A stretch of DNA of 64,000 nt, from the NCBI RefSeq assembly GCF_900249755.1, contig NZ_LT976853.1:2800107-2864106 (forward strand). The letters are read 5' to 3'. Under the pieces are notes generated by a model. That model saw nothing but the letters and a program-made list of their open reading frames with translations, was not told the DNA's origin and did no database searches. Position 1 is the stretch's first letter. Each line of letters starts with the position of its first letter. Below, in pieces: positions 49,700-59,200 of this stretch. Source of the DNA: Cupriavidus taiwanensis (GTDB lineage Bacteria; Pseudomonadota; Gammaproteobacteria; Burkholderiales; Burkholderiaceae). A program made the position numbers and the translations under genes.

Positions 49700-51970
49700 T
49701 CAGGCGCCCTGCTTCACGCAGTCGACGAAGTACGCCTTCTTGCCGTCGACCTCGTCCTCGACCAGCCCGTGGATATCGGTCTCGAAGCCGGGGAACAGCT
49801 TGTTGAACTCGCGCGCGAACTTCAGGTATTGCACGATGGTGCGGTTGAAGCGCTCGCCCGGGATCAGCAGCGGGATGCCCGGCGGGTACGGCGTCAGCAG
49901 GATGGCGGTGACACGGCCTTCCAGGTCGTCGACCGGCACGCGCTCGATCTCGCGGTGCGCCATCATGGCCCACGCGTCCGACGGCTTCATCGCCGGTTCC
50001 ATGTCCGACAGGTACATCTCGGTGGTTACGCGCGCCACGTCGTTGGCCTTGTACACGCTGTGGATCGCATCGCACAGGTCACGCAGGCCCATGCGTTCGT
50101 ACTGCGGATACTTGGCGACGAATTCCGGCAGCACGCGCCACAGCGGCTGGTTCTGGTCGTAGTCGTCCTTGAACTGCTGCAGCTCGGTCACCAGCGAGTT
50201 CCAGCGGCCCTTGGTGATGCCGATGGTGAACATGATGAAGAACGAGTACAGCCCGGTCTTCTCGATGATGATGCCGTGCTCGGCCAGGTACTTGGTGACG
50301 ATGGCCGCGGGGATGCCGCGCTCGCTGAACTCGCCGTCGACGTCCAGGCCCGGGGTGATGATGGTGGCCTTGATCGGGTCGAGCAGGTTGAAGCCGTCGG
50401 CGAGGTCGCCGAAGCCGTGCCAGCGCTCGTTGGCCTTCAGCATCCATTCTTCGCGGTCGCCGATGCCGTCTTCGATCAGCGCGTCCGGGCCCCACACCTT
50501 GAACCACCAGTCGCCGTTGTTGCCGGCCTCGTAGTCGCCCTCGACCTTGCGCATGGCGCGGCGGAAGTCCAGCGCTTCCTGGATGCTCTCTTCCACCAGC
50601 GCGGTCCCGCCCGGCGCTTCCATCATCGCCGCGGCCACGTCGCACGAGGCGATGATCGAGTACTGCGGGCTGGTCGAGGTGTGCATCAGGTACGCTTCAT
50701 TGAAGCGGTAGCGGTCCAGCTTGCGCGTCTCGGAATCCTGCACCAGGATCTGCGACGCCTGCGATAGCCCGGCCAGCAGCTTGTGCGTCGACTGCGTGGC
50801 GAACACCAGCGCGTCCTTGCTGCGCGGGCGGTCCTTGCCGATCGCGTGCATGTTGCGATAGAAGTCGTGGAACGCCGCGTGCGGCAGCCAGGCTTCGTCG
50901 AAGTGCAGCGTGTCGATCTCGGCCGCCAGCATTTCCTTGATCTGCTCGGCGTTGTACAGCACGCCGTCGTAGGTGCCCTGGGTGATGGTCAGGATGCGCG
51001 GCTTCTGGTTCTTGGCCTTGCTGGCGAACGGGTGGTTGGCGATCTTCCTCTTGATCGTCTGCGGATCGAACTCGCTCTTCGGGATCGGGCCGATGATGCC
51101 GTAGTGGTTGCGCGTCGGCATCAGGAACACCGGGATCGCGCCCGTCATCATGATCGCGTGCAGGATCGACTTGTGGCAGTTGCGGTCCACCACCACGATA
51201 TCGCCCGGCGCCACGTTGGCATGCCACACCATCTTGTTCGAGGTGGAGGTGCCGTTGGTGACGAAATACATGTGGTCGGAGTTGAAGATGCGCGCGGCAT
51301 TGCGCTCCGACGCGGCCACCGGCCCGGTATGGTCCAGCAGCTGGCCCAGTTCGTCGACGGCATTGCAGACGTCGGCGCGCAGCATGTTCTCGCCGAAGAA
51401 CTGGTGGAACACCTGGCCGACCGGGCTCTTCAGGAACGCCACCCCGCCCGAGTGCCCCGGGCAGTGCCACGAATACGAGCTGTCCTGCGCGTAGTCGATC
51501 AGCGCCTTGAAGAACGGCGGCGCCAGCGTGTCCAGGTAGACCTTGGCTTCGCGGATGATGTGGCGCGCCACGAACTCGGGCGTGTCCTCGAACATATGGA
51601 TGAAGCCGTGCAGCTCGCGCAGGATATCGTTGGGGATATGGCGCGAGGTGCGGGTCTCGCCGTACAGGAAGATCGGCAGGTCGGAGTTGCGGCGGCGCAC
51701 CTCGGTGACGAAGGCGCGCAGCTTCTCGATCGCGGCGGCCTCGAGCTCCTCGCTGTCGCTGGCGAACTCGTCGTCGTCGATCGACACGATAAAGGTCGAT
51801 GCCCGGCTGGACTGCTGGGCGAACGAGGTCAGGTCGCCATAGCTGGTCAGCCCCATGACTTCCATGCCCTCTTTCTCGATCGCCTCGGCCAGCGCGCGGA
51901 TGCCGGAGCCGGAGATGTTCTCGGAGCGGAAGTCTTCGTCAATGATGATGACGGGGAAGCGGAATTTCAT
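49700..51970 (-). CDS. PLP-dependent arginine/lysine/ornithine decarboxylase (AdiA/LdcC class)
   Basis: Fold-III basic amino acid decarboxylase of 756 residues, the length of E. coli AdiA. The N-terminal wing is flavodoxin-like (FPVIIIDEDFRSENISG). The core has SWHCPGHSGGVAFLKSP, VTNGTSTSNKMVWH, DRNCHKSILHAI and FDEAWLPHAAFHDFY. The Schiff-base Lys is Lys397 in ATQSTHKLLAGLSQASQIL. Substrate choice among arginine, lysine and ornithine cannot be settled by eye. It may serve polyamine synthesis or acid resistance. No antiporter gene is adjacent. A structured leader lies upstream. Confidence 0.92.
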   Translation of the reverse strand: MKFRFPVIIIDEDFRSENISGSGIRALAEAIEKEGMEVMGLTSYGDLTSFAQQSSRASTFIVSIDDDEFASDSEELEAAAIEKLRAFVTEVRRRNSDLPIFLYGETRTSRHIPNDILRELHGFIHMFEDTPEFVARHIIREAKVYLDTLAPPFFKALIDYAQDSSYSWHCPGHSGGVAFLKSPVGQVFHQFFGENMLRADVCNAVDELGQLLDHTGPVAASERNAARIFNSDHMYFVTNGTSTSNKMVWHANVAPGDIVVVDRNCHKSILHAIMMTGAIPVFLMPTRNHYGIIGPIPKSEFDPQTIKRKIANHPFASKAKNQKPRILTITQGTYDGVLYNAEQIKEMLAAEIDTLHFDEAWLPHAAFHDFYRNMHAIGKDRPRSKDALVFATQSTHKLLAGLSQASQILVQDSETRKLDRYRFNEAYLMHTSTSPQYSIIASCDVAAAMMEAPGGTALVEESIQEALDFRRAMRKVEGDYEAGNNGDWWFKVWGPDALIEDGIGDREEWMLKANERWHGFGDLADGFNLLDPIKATIITPGLDVDGEFSERGIPAAIVTKYLAEHGIIIEKTGLYSFFIMFTIGITKGRWNSLVTELQQFKDDYDQNQPLWRVLPEFVAKYPQYERMGLRDLCDAIHSVYKANDVARVTTEMYLSDMEPAMKPSDAWAMMAHREIERVPVDDLEGRVTAILLTPYPPGIPLLIPGERFNRTIVQYLKFAREFNKLFPGFETDIHGLVEDEVDGKKAYFVDCVKQGA

Positions 51971-52007
51971 CGGGCATCCTTGATGGAAAGCAGGACATAA
52001 AGGACTT

Positions 52008-52054
52008 GAGCCACATGGCCCGCAGGGGTTCCCTGCGACGGCGGCATGTGGCTC
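52008..52054 (-). ncRNA. candidate structured leader of the decarboxylase gene
   Basis: On the minus strand, GAGCCACATG (52,054-52,045) pairs perfectly with CATGTGGCTC (52,017-52,008). Inside it CGCAGGG (52,037-52,031) pairs with CCCTGCG (52,027-52,021) around a three-base loop. The nested hairpin ends 38 bases before the decarboxylase start and about 63 bases after the dcd stop. A TACAAT box at 52,111-52,106 would place it in the 5' leader. No T-run follows, so it does not look like a simple dcd terminator. It matches no riboswitch class I can name. Confidence 0.5.
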
Positions 52055-52105
52055 TCACGTCAGGTTTGGCGGCCCTGGCAGGCTCGCCGTGCCGGCAAAC
52101 GCCGG

Positions 52106-52111
52106 ATTGTA
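52106..52111 (-). promoter_or_regulatory. candidate -10 box of the decarboxylase gene
   Basis: TACAAT (minus strand) starts seven bases after the dcd stop codon and about 135 bases before the decarboxylase ATG. The -35 is not clear; GTCACA lies about 21 bases upstream. Confidence 0.35.
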
Positions 52112-52117
52112 ATGCGC

Positions 52118-52684
52118 TCAGGTCTTCGGCAGTGTGACACCGTGCTGGCCCTGGTACTTGCCGCCCCGGTCGGCGTACGAGGTCTCGCAGATCTCGTCGC
52201 TTTCGAAAAACAATACCTGGGCGCAGCCCTCGCCGGCGTAGATCTTGGCCGGCAGCGGCGTGGTGTTCGAAAACTCCAGCGTCACATAGCCTTCCCATTC
52301 CGGCTCGAATGGCGTCACGTTGACGATGATGCCGCAGCGGGCGTAGGTGCTCTTGCCCAGGCAGATGGTCAGCACGCTGCGCGGGATGCGGAAGTATTCC
52401 ATCGTGCGCGCCAGCGCGAACGAATTGGGCGGGATGATGCAGACCTCGCCCTTGAAGTCGACGAATGACTTCTCGTCGAAGTTCTTCGGGTCGACGATGG
52501 TGCTGTTGATATTGGTGAAGATCTTGAATTCGTCGGCGCAGCGGATGTCGTAGCCGTAGCTCGAGGTGCCGTACGACACGATCTTGCGGCCGTCGGCCTC
52601 CCGGACCTGGCCTGGCTCGAACGGCTCGATCATGCCGTGCTGCTCCGCCATGCGGCGGATCCATTTGTCAGATTTGATGCTCAT
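52118..52684 (-). CDS. dcd: dCTP deaminase
   Basis: Deaminates dCTP to dUTP, supplying dUMP for thymidylate synthesis. It has 188 residues, typical for the trimeric Dcd/Dut family. Conserved stretches are [57 protein letters not shown] and [20 protein letters not shown], with the catalytic Glu in TLEFSN. The ATG at 52,684 ([15 protein letters not shown]) is the family start. It appears to have its own promoter, with TACAAT at 52,725-52,720. Confidence 0.96.
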   Translation of the reverse strand: MSIKSDKWIRRMAEQHGMIEPFEPGQVREADGRKIVSYGTSSYGYDIRCADEFKIFTNINSTIVDPKNFDEKSFVDFKGEVCIIPPNSFALARTMEYFRIPRSVLTICLGKSTYARCGIIVNVTPFEPEWEGYVTLEFSNTTPLPAKIYAGEGCAQVLFFESDEICETSYADRGGKYQGQHGVTLPKT

Positions 52685-52719
52685 AAGGTTGGGAGGATAG
52701 ACGGCTCGGAGTGCGCCGC

Positions 52720-52725
52720 ATTGTA
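52720..52725 (-). promoter_or_regulatory. candidate -10 box of dcd
   Basis: TGTACAAT on the minus strand, an extended -10 form, ends 36 bases before the dcd start. It lies between the fdh terminator-like hairpin and dcd, supporting separate transcription of dcd. Confidence 0.4.
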
Positions 52726-52758
52726 CAACCAATCGACGCGCGCCCCTCAAGCGCGGAA

Positions 52759-52776
52759 CGGCCACTCAAGTGGCCG
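52759..52776 (-). terminator. hairpin directly after the fdhD stop
   Basis: CGGCCACT (52,776-52,769 on the minus strand) pairs with AGTGGCCG (52,766-52,759) immediately after the fdhD stop codon. Only TT follows the stem, so it is at best a weak intrinsic terminator. Its position at the end of the formate dehydrogenase cluster supports that role or mRNA 3'-end protection. Confidence 0.45.
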
Positions 52777-53607
52777 CTACGCCACTACATCTTCGGGCAG
52801 TCGGTGGCGGAAGCGCTCGCGCCCGGTATAGAGCAGGAAATGCTTGCCGGTGCAGCGCGCAAACAGCGTCAGGTTGACGCGCCGCGCCATCTGGTAGCCC
52901 ATCTGCGTCACGCCCGAGCGCGACAGCAGGAACGGGATGCCCATCTGCGCGCCCTTGATCACCATTTCGGAAGTCAGGCGCCCGGTGGTGTAGAAAATCT
53001 TGTCGCCGCCGCCCATCCCTTCCAGCCACATGCGCCCGGCAATGGCATCGACGGCATTGTGGCGGCCGACGTCCTCGACGAACATCAGCAGCTCGGTGCC
53101 CTGGAACAGCGCGCAGCCATGCACCGACCCGGCCTGCTTGTACACCGACTGCTGCAGCCGGATGGTGTCGATGATGCCGTACAGGGTGTCCTGATCGAGC
53201 GTGGCGCCGGCCGGCAGCCGGATGCTGTCGACCTCGTCCAGCAGCGAGCCGAACACCGTGCCCTGGCCGCAGCCCGTGGTGACCACGCGGCGCGCGGTGC
53301 GCTCTTCGATGCGGTCGACGCCGGTGCGGGTGGTCACGGCGGCCGATTCGGTTTCCCAGTCGACCTGCACCGCGGCGATGTCCTCGATCGATTCGACCAG
53401 GCGCTGGTTGCGCAGGTAGCCCAGCACCAGGTGCTCGGGCGCGCCGCCCAGCGTCATCAGCGTGACCAGTTCGCGCTTGTCGAGATAGACCGTCAGCGGC
53501 CGCTCGCCCGGCAGGTAGGCCGCGCGCACGCGGCCTTGCTCGTCGACGACTTCAACCTCTTCGATCAGGGGAACGGCTGCCTGGGTAAGCTCGGGACGCA
53601 AGGTCAT
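52777..53607 (-). CDS. fdhD: formate dehydrogenase accessory sulfurtransferase
   Basis: Transfers sulfur from IscS to the molybdopterin cofactor before its insertion into formate dehydrogenase. It has 276 residues. Family stretches are ERPLTVYLDKRELVTLMTLG, TTGCGQGTVFGSLLDE, SVHGCALFQ, VEDVGRHNAVDAIAGR and YTTGRLTSEMVIKGAQMGIP. Cys113 corresponds to the essential Cys121 of E. coli FdhD. The second Cys of the E. coli CxxC loop is Gly here (CGQG). It is the last gene of the cluster, and a TACAAT within the preceding gene may give it extra transcription. Confidence 0.94.
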   Translation of the reverse strand: MTLRPELTQAAVPLIEEVEVVDEQGRVRAAYLPGERPLTVYLDKRELVTLMTLGGAPEHLVLGYLRNQRLVESIEDIAAVQVDWETESAAVTTRTGVDRIEERTARRVVTTGCGQGTVFGSLLDEVDSIRLPAGATLDQDTLYGIIDTIRLQQSVYKQAGSVHGCALFQGTELLMFVEDVGRHNAVDAIAGRMWLEGMGGGDKIFYTTGRLTSEMVIKGAQMGIPFLLSRSGVTQMGYQMARRVNLTLFARCTGKHFLLYTGRERFRHRLPEDVVA

Positions 53608-53662
53608 GTCGAGGGACTCGGGGCTGCGGGTGAAGCCCCGAGCGGCATGCAGGGGGCAGGAG

Positions 53663-54028
53663 TTACGGCGCCTTTGCGGACGATTGTACCGCGCCCGCTG
53701 CCGGCGCACCGGCGGTGCCGGCGATGGCCGGGGCCGCGGCAGTGGCCGCGAACGGTCCCGGATCGGCGCAGGCGGCGGTCTGCACCGGCTCGCGCGCCGC
53801 TTGCCCGTGGGCCTTGCGGTCGGCAAGGTAACGCGTGGCAACCTTGTCCTGGGCGCGGCACAGCTGGTAGGCCGCGACCTTGTCGGACCAGGCGGCGCGC
53901 GCCTTCGTTTCGGCGGCCCTGGCCTGCTGGGCTTCGGTCGGCGCGGGCAGCTTGGCCAGCGCGCCCGGGGCGAAGGCCGCGCCGGCAGCAGCGGCGGCTA
54001 CGGCGATCAGCGTCAGGATGCGTGTCAT
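53663..54028 (-). CDS. small exported protein of the formate dehydrogenase cluster, unknown function
   Basis: Unrecognised protein of 121 residues. Residues 1-25 are a Sec signal (LTLIAVAAAAAGAAFAPGALA). The mature part is Ala-rich, with two Cys in CRAQDKVATRYLADRKAHG and TAACADPGPF, and ends in a low-complexity Ala/Pro tail. It lies between the cytochrome b subunit gene (33 bases away) and fdhD (55 bases) on the same strand, so co-expression with formate dehydrogenase is likely. A periplasmic role in assembly is possible, but nothing in the sequence shows it. Confidence 0.65.
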   Translation of the reverse strand: MTRILTLIAVAAAAAGAAFAPGALAKLPAPTEAQQARAAETKARAAWSDKVAAYQLCRAQDKVATRYLADRKAHGQAAREPVQTAACADPGPFAATAAAPAIAGTAGAPAAGAVQSSAKAP

Positions 54029-54061
54029 CGTCAGACCTTCTTATTTGTCGTGGGGCCCGCT

Positions 54062-55282
54062 TCAGGCTTCACCGGGACTATGGCGCGCCGGCCGAGTCGC
54101 GGCGGCATCGGGGCTGGCCGAACGCTGGGCCGGGATCTTGCCGGACTTGATGTCGTCGTACCAGAGCTCGTGGTGCTCCCTGGCCCAGGCCTCGTCGACC
54201 CAGCCATCGCGCATGGCGCGATACGCGCCTTCCATGCCGATGGTGCCCATATAGATATGGCCGCACGCCATCGCAATCATCAGCACCGCCGAGATCCCGT
54301 GGATCACGTTGGCGATCTGCATGGTGGCGCGGTAGTAGTCCATGCCGGGCACGATCATGTCGAGCACCCAGCCCGATGCCGACAGCACCAGCCCGAACAC
54401 GAACACGCCCACCCAGAACCACATCTTCTCGCCGGCGTTGAAGCGCCCGCTCGGCACGTGCTTGCCGGAGGCCAGCCCGCCCAGGCTGGTGACCCAGCGC
54501 ACGTCGTCGCGGCTGGGCAGGTTGTCGCGCAGGAACACCACGAAGGCGACGATCACCGACAGCGTGAAGATCGGCCCGACCACGTTGTGCAGGTTCTTCA
54601 GGATGTAGCTGAGCCAGCCGAACAGCATATGGCCCATCAGCGGCAGCAGGAAATGCTTGCCCAGCAGCATCACGATGCCCGACACCGCCAGCACCACGAA
54701 GGAAATCGCCATGGTCCAGTGCACGATGCGCTCGAGCGGCGTAAAGCGCTCGATCATGCGGCCGGTCTTGGGCGTGCGCAGCGGGATGGTGCCGCGCCAC
54801 AGGAAGAAGCCGAGGATCGCCACCGGCACGATCAGCAGCAGCCAGCCGCCCCAGACCGTGATGACGCCGTTGCGGAACAGCCGCCACGACTGGCCGGTGC
54901 GCTGGATCAGCACGCCGGCTTCCTTGTCGGGCAGGCTGCTGTAGTGGCGCTGGTCGGAATTGACCTCGCGCCACATCGGCGCATTGTTGCCCGGCTGCGT
55001 CACGCTGCGCTGCTGCTGCGACCTGGCCTCGGCGGCGATATCGCGCGGCGGGATGTTGAAGATGTTCTCGGACGCAATGCCGGCCAGCGGCTGCGCCGGA
55101 TGCGTGGCCGGGTTGTTGGCGTCGGCGCTGGCCGAGGCGGTCGCCGGTCCCGTCGACGGTCCTGGCGCCGGGGCCGGCGCCTGCGCGGCGGCATGGCCGG
55201 CCACGGCCATCAGCGCCAGCGCTCCAGCGGCGAGCCAGCCACGCCAGCCTGCGGCGCGGCATCGATTGTGCGACGGCGTCAT
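54062..55282 (-). CDS. formate dehydrogenase cytochrome b (gamma) subunit
   Basis: Di-haem cytochrome b556-type membrane subunit that passes electrons from formate dehydrogenase to quinone. It has 406 residues, roughly twice the size of E. coli FdnI. An N-terminal signal (GWLAAGALALMAVAGHAAAQ) and a Pro/Ala-rich periplasmic part of about 130 residues precede the membrane core. The core has RFTPLERIVHWTMAISFVVL (a haem His), HMLFGWLSYILKNLHNVVGP, DYYRATMQIANVIHGISAVL and GHIYMGTIGMEGAYRAM. It starts at ATG 55,282. The periplasmic extension is unusual compared with FdnI. Confidence 0.9.
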   Translation of the reverse strand: MTPSHNRCRAAGWRGWLAAGALALMAVAGHAAAQAPAPAPGPSTGPATASASADANNPATHPAQPLAGIASENIFNIPPRDIAAEARSQQQRSVTQPGNNAPMWREVNSDQRHYSSLPDKEAGVLIQRTGQSWRLFRNGVITVWGGWLLLIVPVAILGFFLWRGTIPLRTPKTGRMIERFTPLERIVHWTMAISFVVLAVSGIVMLLGKHFLLPLMGHMLFGWLSYILKNLHNVVGPIFTLSVIVAFVVFLRDNLPSRDDVRWVTSLGGLASGKHVPSGRFNAGEKMWFWVGVFVFGLVLSASGWVLDMIVPGMDYYRATMQIANVIHGISAVLMIAMACGHIYMGTIGMEGAYRAMRDGWVDEAWAREHHELWYDDIKSGKIPAQRSASPDAAATRPARHSPGEA

Positions 55283-55331
55283 AGCCCCTCCTTCAGTTCC
55301 CGGATACCGGGAAGTCCCCACGGCGGCGCGC

Positions 55332-55568
55332 TCATTGCACCCGGGTGTACTCGTTCTGCAACTGGTTGCGCTGGCGGATCTGGTTGTCCCAGCTGGTGCG
55401 GTCGCCCGCGGTCCAGCCCTTGGCCACGAACGGATCGTCCGGCGCCCCCTGGAAGGCCTGGGCGTCGGCCTTGCGGTGCGACGGGCCGATGGTCTGCGGC
55501 TTTTCGCCGCACGCCGCCAGCAGCACGCCGCACAGCGACATCAGTGCAACGACGCGGATGCGATTCAT
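55332..55568 (-). CDS. small lipoprotein of the formate dehydrogenase cluster
   Basis: Predicted lipoprotein of 78 residues. The signal VVALMSLCGVLLAACGEKPQ carries the lipobox LAAC, with Cys20 as the lipidated residue. The mature part is polar, with KGWTAGDRTSWDNQIRQRNQ followed by LQNEYTRV. The ATG overlaps the fdhB stop as ATGA, so it is translationally coupled to the iron-sulfur subunit. Its role is unknown; coupling suggests it helps anchor or assemble the enzyme at the membrane. Confidence 0.8.
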   Translation of the reverse strand: MNRIRVVALMSLCGVLLAACGEKPQTIGPSHRKADAQAFQGAPDDPFVAKGWTAGDRTSWDNQIRQRNQLQNEYTRVQ

Positions 55569-56251
55569 GACGCTTTCCCTCCCGCAGGTGCTGTGGCTGC
55601 CGGCGGGGCCGGCGTCGGCGCGGCCGGCTGCGGCGCTGGCGCGGGCTTCGCGCCGGCCTGCTGGGCGTTGCCATAGGCCGTGCCCCAGCCGAACACGTCG
55701 CCGCCGGTGCCGCGCTTGATCACGCGGTTGCGCAGGATGTCGGCAATCACGTCGCCGTCGCCGCCCAGCAGCGCCTTGGTCGAGCACATCTCGGCGCACA
55801 GCGGCAGCTTGCCTTCGGCGAGCCGGTTGCGGCCGTACTTCTCGAACTCGGCTTCCGAGCCGTTCTTTTCCGGCCCGCCGGCGCAGAAGGTGCACTTGTC
55901 CATCTTGCCGCGCACGCCGAAGGTGCCGGTCGACGGAAACTGCGGCGCGCCGAACGGGCAGGCATAGGAGCAGTAGCCGCAGCCGATGCAGACGTCCTTG
56001 TCGTGCAGCACCACGCCGTCCTCGGTGCGGTAGAAGCAGTCGACCGGGCAGACCGCCATGCAGGGCGCGTCCGAGCAGTGCATGCAGGCCACCGAGATCG
56101 ATTTCTCGGCGCCGACCATGCCGTCGTTGACCGTGACCACGCGGCGCCGGTTCACCCCCCAGGGCACCTCGTGCTCGTTCTTGCAGGCGGTGACGCAGCT
56201 GTTGCACTCGATGCAGCGCTCGGCGTCACAGATAAATTTCATGCGTGCCAT
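55565..56251 (-). CDS. fdhB: formate dehydrogenase iron-sulfur (beta) subunit
   Basis: Ferredoxin-like electron transfer subunit of 228 residues binding four [4Fe-4S] clusters. The Cys motifs are CDAERCIECNSCVTACK (residues 8-23), CMHCSDAPCMAVCPVDCF, CIGCGYCSYACPFGAPQF and the split CTFCAGG plus CAEMCSTKAL. It carries electrons from the catalytic subunit to the cytochrome b. Unlike E. coli FdnH it has no C-terminal membrane helix; it ends in a Pro/Ala-rich tail. It lies 15 bases after fdhA and overlaps the lipoprotein gene. Confidence 0.95.
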   Translation of the reverse strand: MARMKFICDAERCIECNSCVTACKNEHEVPWGVNRRRVVTVNDGMVGAEKSISVACMHCSDAPCMAVCPVDCFYRTEDGVVLHDKDVCIGCGYCSYACPFGAPQFPSTGTFGVRGKMDKCTFCAGGPEKNGSEAEFEKYGRNRLAEGKLPLCAEMCSTKALLGGDGDVIADILRNRVIKRGTGGDVFGWGTAYGNAQQAGAKPAPAPQPAAPTPAPPAATAPAGGKAS

Positions 56252-56266
56252 GGTGTCCCTCTGCGC

Positions 56267-59200
56267 TTAGGCAAACCGCTCGATCTGGCAAATGGTGGTC
56301 TTGGTTTCCTGCATCATCGTCACCGAGTCATAGCCATACGTGGTGGCGGTATTGACCGCTTCGCCACGCACCACCGGCATCGCGCCCTCGGGGTAGTAGT
56401 CCTTCAGGTCCTTGCCCTGCCACCAGCCAGAGAAGTGGAACGGGACAAAGGCGGTATCCGGCCCGACCCGCTCGGTGACCAGCGCGCGCACCTTCAGCCG
56501 GGCGCCGGTAGGGGTCTTGACCCAGCAGAAGTCGCCGTTGCGGATGCCGCGGTCGGACGCCGCGCGCGGGTTGATCTCGACGAAGTTCTCCTGCTGCAGT
56601 TCCGCCAGCCACGGATTGGAACGGGTTTCCTCGCCCCCGCCCTCGTATTCGACCAGCCGCCCGGAGGTCAGGATGATCGGGAACTTCTCGGCCACCTTGT
56701 TCTCGAGGTTGCGCTGCTGCACCGACTTGTACAGCGTCGGCAGCCGCCAGAACGCCATCTTGTCGTCGTGGGTCGGGTACTTGACGACCATGTCGGGGCG
56801 CGTGGAATACAGCGGCTCGCGGTGCTGCGGAATCGGGTCCGGGAAGTTCCACACCACCGCGCGCGCCTTGGCGTTGCCGAACGGGTGGCAGCCATGGTTC
56901 TTCATCACCACGCGCTGGATGCCGCCGGACAGGTCGGTCTTCCAGTTCTTGCCCTCGGCCTTGGCCTTCTCGGCATCGGTCAGGTCGTCCCACCAGCCCA
57001 GCTTCTTCAGCAGCACGTGGTCGAACTCGGGGTAACCGGTGGTGATTTCCGCGCCCAGCGAATACGAACCGTCTTCGGCCAGCAGGTTGACGCCGTCGCG
57101 CTCCACGCCGAAGTTGGCGCGGAAGTTGCCGCCGCCGTCCATCACGTGCTTGGTGGTGTCGTACAGGTTGGGCGAGCCCGGGTGCTTCAGTTCCGGCGTG
57201 CCGTAGCACGGCCATGGCAGCCCGAAGTAGTCGCCGGTCAGGTCGTAGCCGGTGACCGGGTCCTTGCCTGCCTTGCAGCGCAGCGTCTTGACGTCGAACA
57301 TCTGCATATTGCGCATATGCGACTTAAGACGTTCAGGCGACTGGCCGGTGTAGCCGATGGTCCAGTTGCTGGCGTTGATCTCGCGCAGGATCGATTCCGG
57401 CTCCGGCTCCATCCAGGTCCGGCCGGCGCGCTTGACCTCGATCATCTTGTAGTTCTTCGACAGCTCCTTGCCGAAGCCGAGCTTGTCGGCAAACGCCTGC
57501 ATCAGCGTGTGGTCGGGCATCGATTCGAACAGCGGTTCGATCACCTTCTCGCGCCATTGCAGCGAACGGTTCGACGCCGTGCACGAGCCCGAGGTCTCGA
57601 ATTGCGTGCAGGCCGGCAGCAGGTACACCGCGCGGTTGGGGTTGACCTTGTCGCCCTCGGCCGGCGGCATGTTGGCCATGGCCGCGGTCGCCGACGGGTA
57701 CGGGTCGACCACCACCAGCAGGTCGAGCTTGTCGAGCGCCTTCTTCATTTCCAGGCCGCGCGTCTGCGAGTTCGGGGCATGGCCCCAGAAGAACACGCCG
57801 CGCACGTTGTTGTCCTGGTCGATCAGCTCGTTCTTCTCGGTGACGATATCGATCCAGCGCGACACCGTGGTGCCGGACTTTTCCATCATCGCCTGCGAGA
57901 CGAACTGCTTCTTGATCCATTCGTAGTCCACGCCCCACACCGCCGCGTAGTGCTTCCACGCGCCGGTGGCCAAGCCGTAGTAGCCCGGCAGCGAGTCGGG
58001 GTTGGGGCCGACGTCGGTGGCGCCCTGCACGTTGTCGTGGCCGCGGAAGATGTTGGCGCCGCCGCCCGCCACGCCGATATTGCCCAGCGCCAGCTGCACG
58101 ATGCACGACGCGCGCACGATGGCGTTGCCGATGGTGTGCTGGGTCTGGCCCATGCACCACACCAGCGTGCTCGGGCGGTTCTTGGCCATGGTCTCGGCGA
58201 CCAGGTAGACCTGCGCCTCGGGCACGCCGGTCACTTCCTCGACCTTGTCGGGCGTCCACTTGGCCAGCACTTCTTCCTTGACCTTGTCCATGCCGTAGAC
58301 GCGGTCGTTCAGGAACTTCTGGTCTTCCCAGCCGTTCTTGAAGATGTGGTACAGCACGCCGAACAGGAAGGCGATATCGGTGCCCGAGCGGATCCGCACA
58401 TAGTGGTGCGCCTTGGCCGCGGTGCGCGTGAAACGCGGATCGACCACGATCACCTTGCAGCCGTTCTCCTTGGCATGCAGCAGGTGCAGCATCGACACCG
58501 GGTGCGCCTCGGCCGCGTTGGAGCCGATATAGAGAGCTGCCTTCGAGTTCTGCATATCGTTGTACGAGTTGGTCATCGCACCGTAGCCCCAGGTGTTGGC
58601 CACGCCCGCCACCGTGGTGGAGTGGCAGATGCGCGCCTGGTGGTCGGTGTTGTTGGTGCCGAAGAACGACACCCACTTGCGCATCAGGTAGGACTGCTCG
58701 TTGCTGTGCTTGGATGAGCCGACGAAGAACATCGAGTCCGGGCCGGTCTGCTGGCGGATCTCTTTCATCTTCGCGGTGATCTCGTCCAGCGCCTGGTCCC
58801 AGCCGATGCGCTGGTACTTGCCGTTGACCAGCTTCATCGGGTACTTGAGCCGGTACTCGCCGTGGCCGTGCTCGCGCAGCGCGGCGCCCTTGGCGCAGTG
58901 CGCGCCCATGTTCAGCGGCGAATCGAACACCGGCTCCTGACGGATCCACACGCCGTTCTGCACCACCGCGTCGACCGCGCAGCCGACCGAGCAATGGCCG
59001 CACACGGTGCGCCGGACCACGATGCCGTTCTTGCCGTCGGCGGCGGCGCCCTTCTTGTCGTCGGCGGCGTCGGCCTTGCGCAGCAGCGTCAGCTGCCCGG
59101 CCGCCAGGCCGGCGCCGACACCGATGCCGGAGCGCTTGAGGAAGCCGCGGCGGTCCATGGTGGGCATGGCGCCCGCCAGGCTGGCCGCGAGTCGTTGCGA

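Noticed and set aside
58624..58632. Possible selenocysteine in formate dehydrogenase
   Set aside because: The metal-ligand codon in RICHSTTVAG is TGC (Cys), not TGA, so no SECIS element or Sec decoding is needed.
56003..58717. 904-codon open frame antisense to fdhA and fdhB
   Set aside because: It is a composition shadow of the formate dehydrogenase genes, with no motif, and overlaps coding sequence of certain identity.
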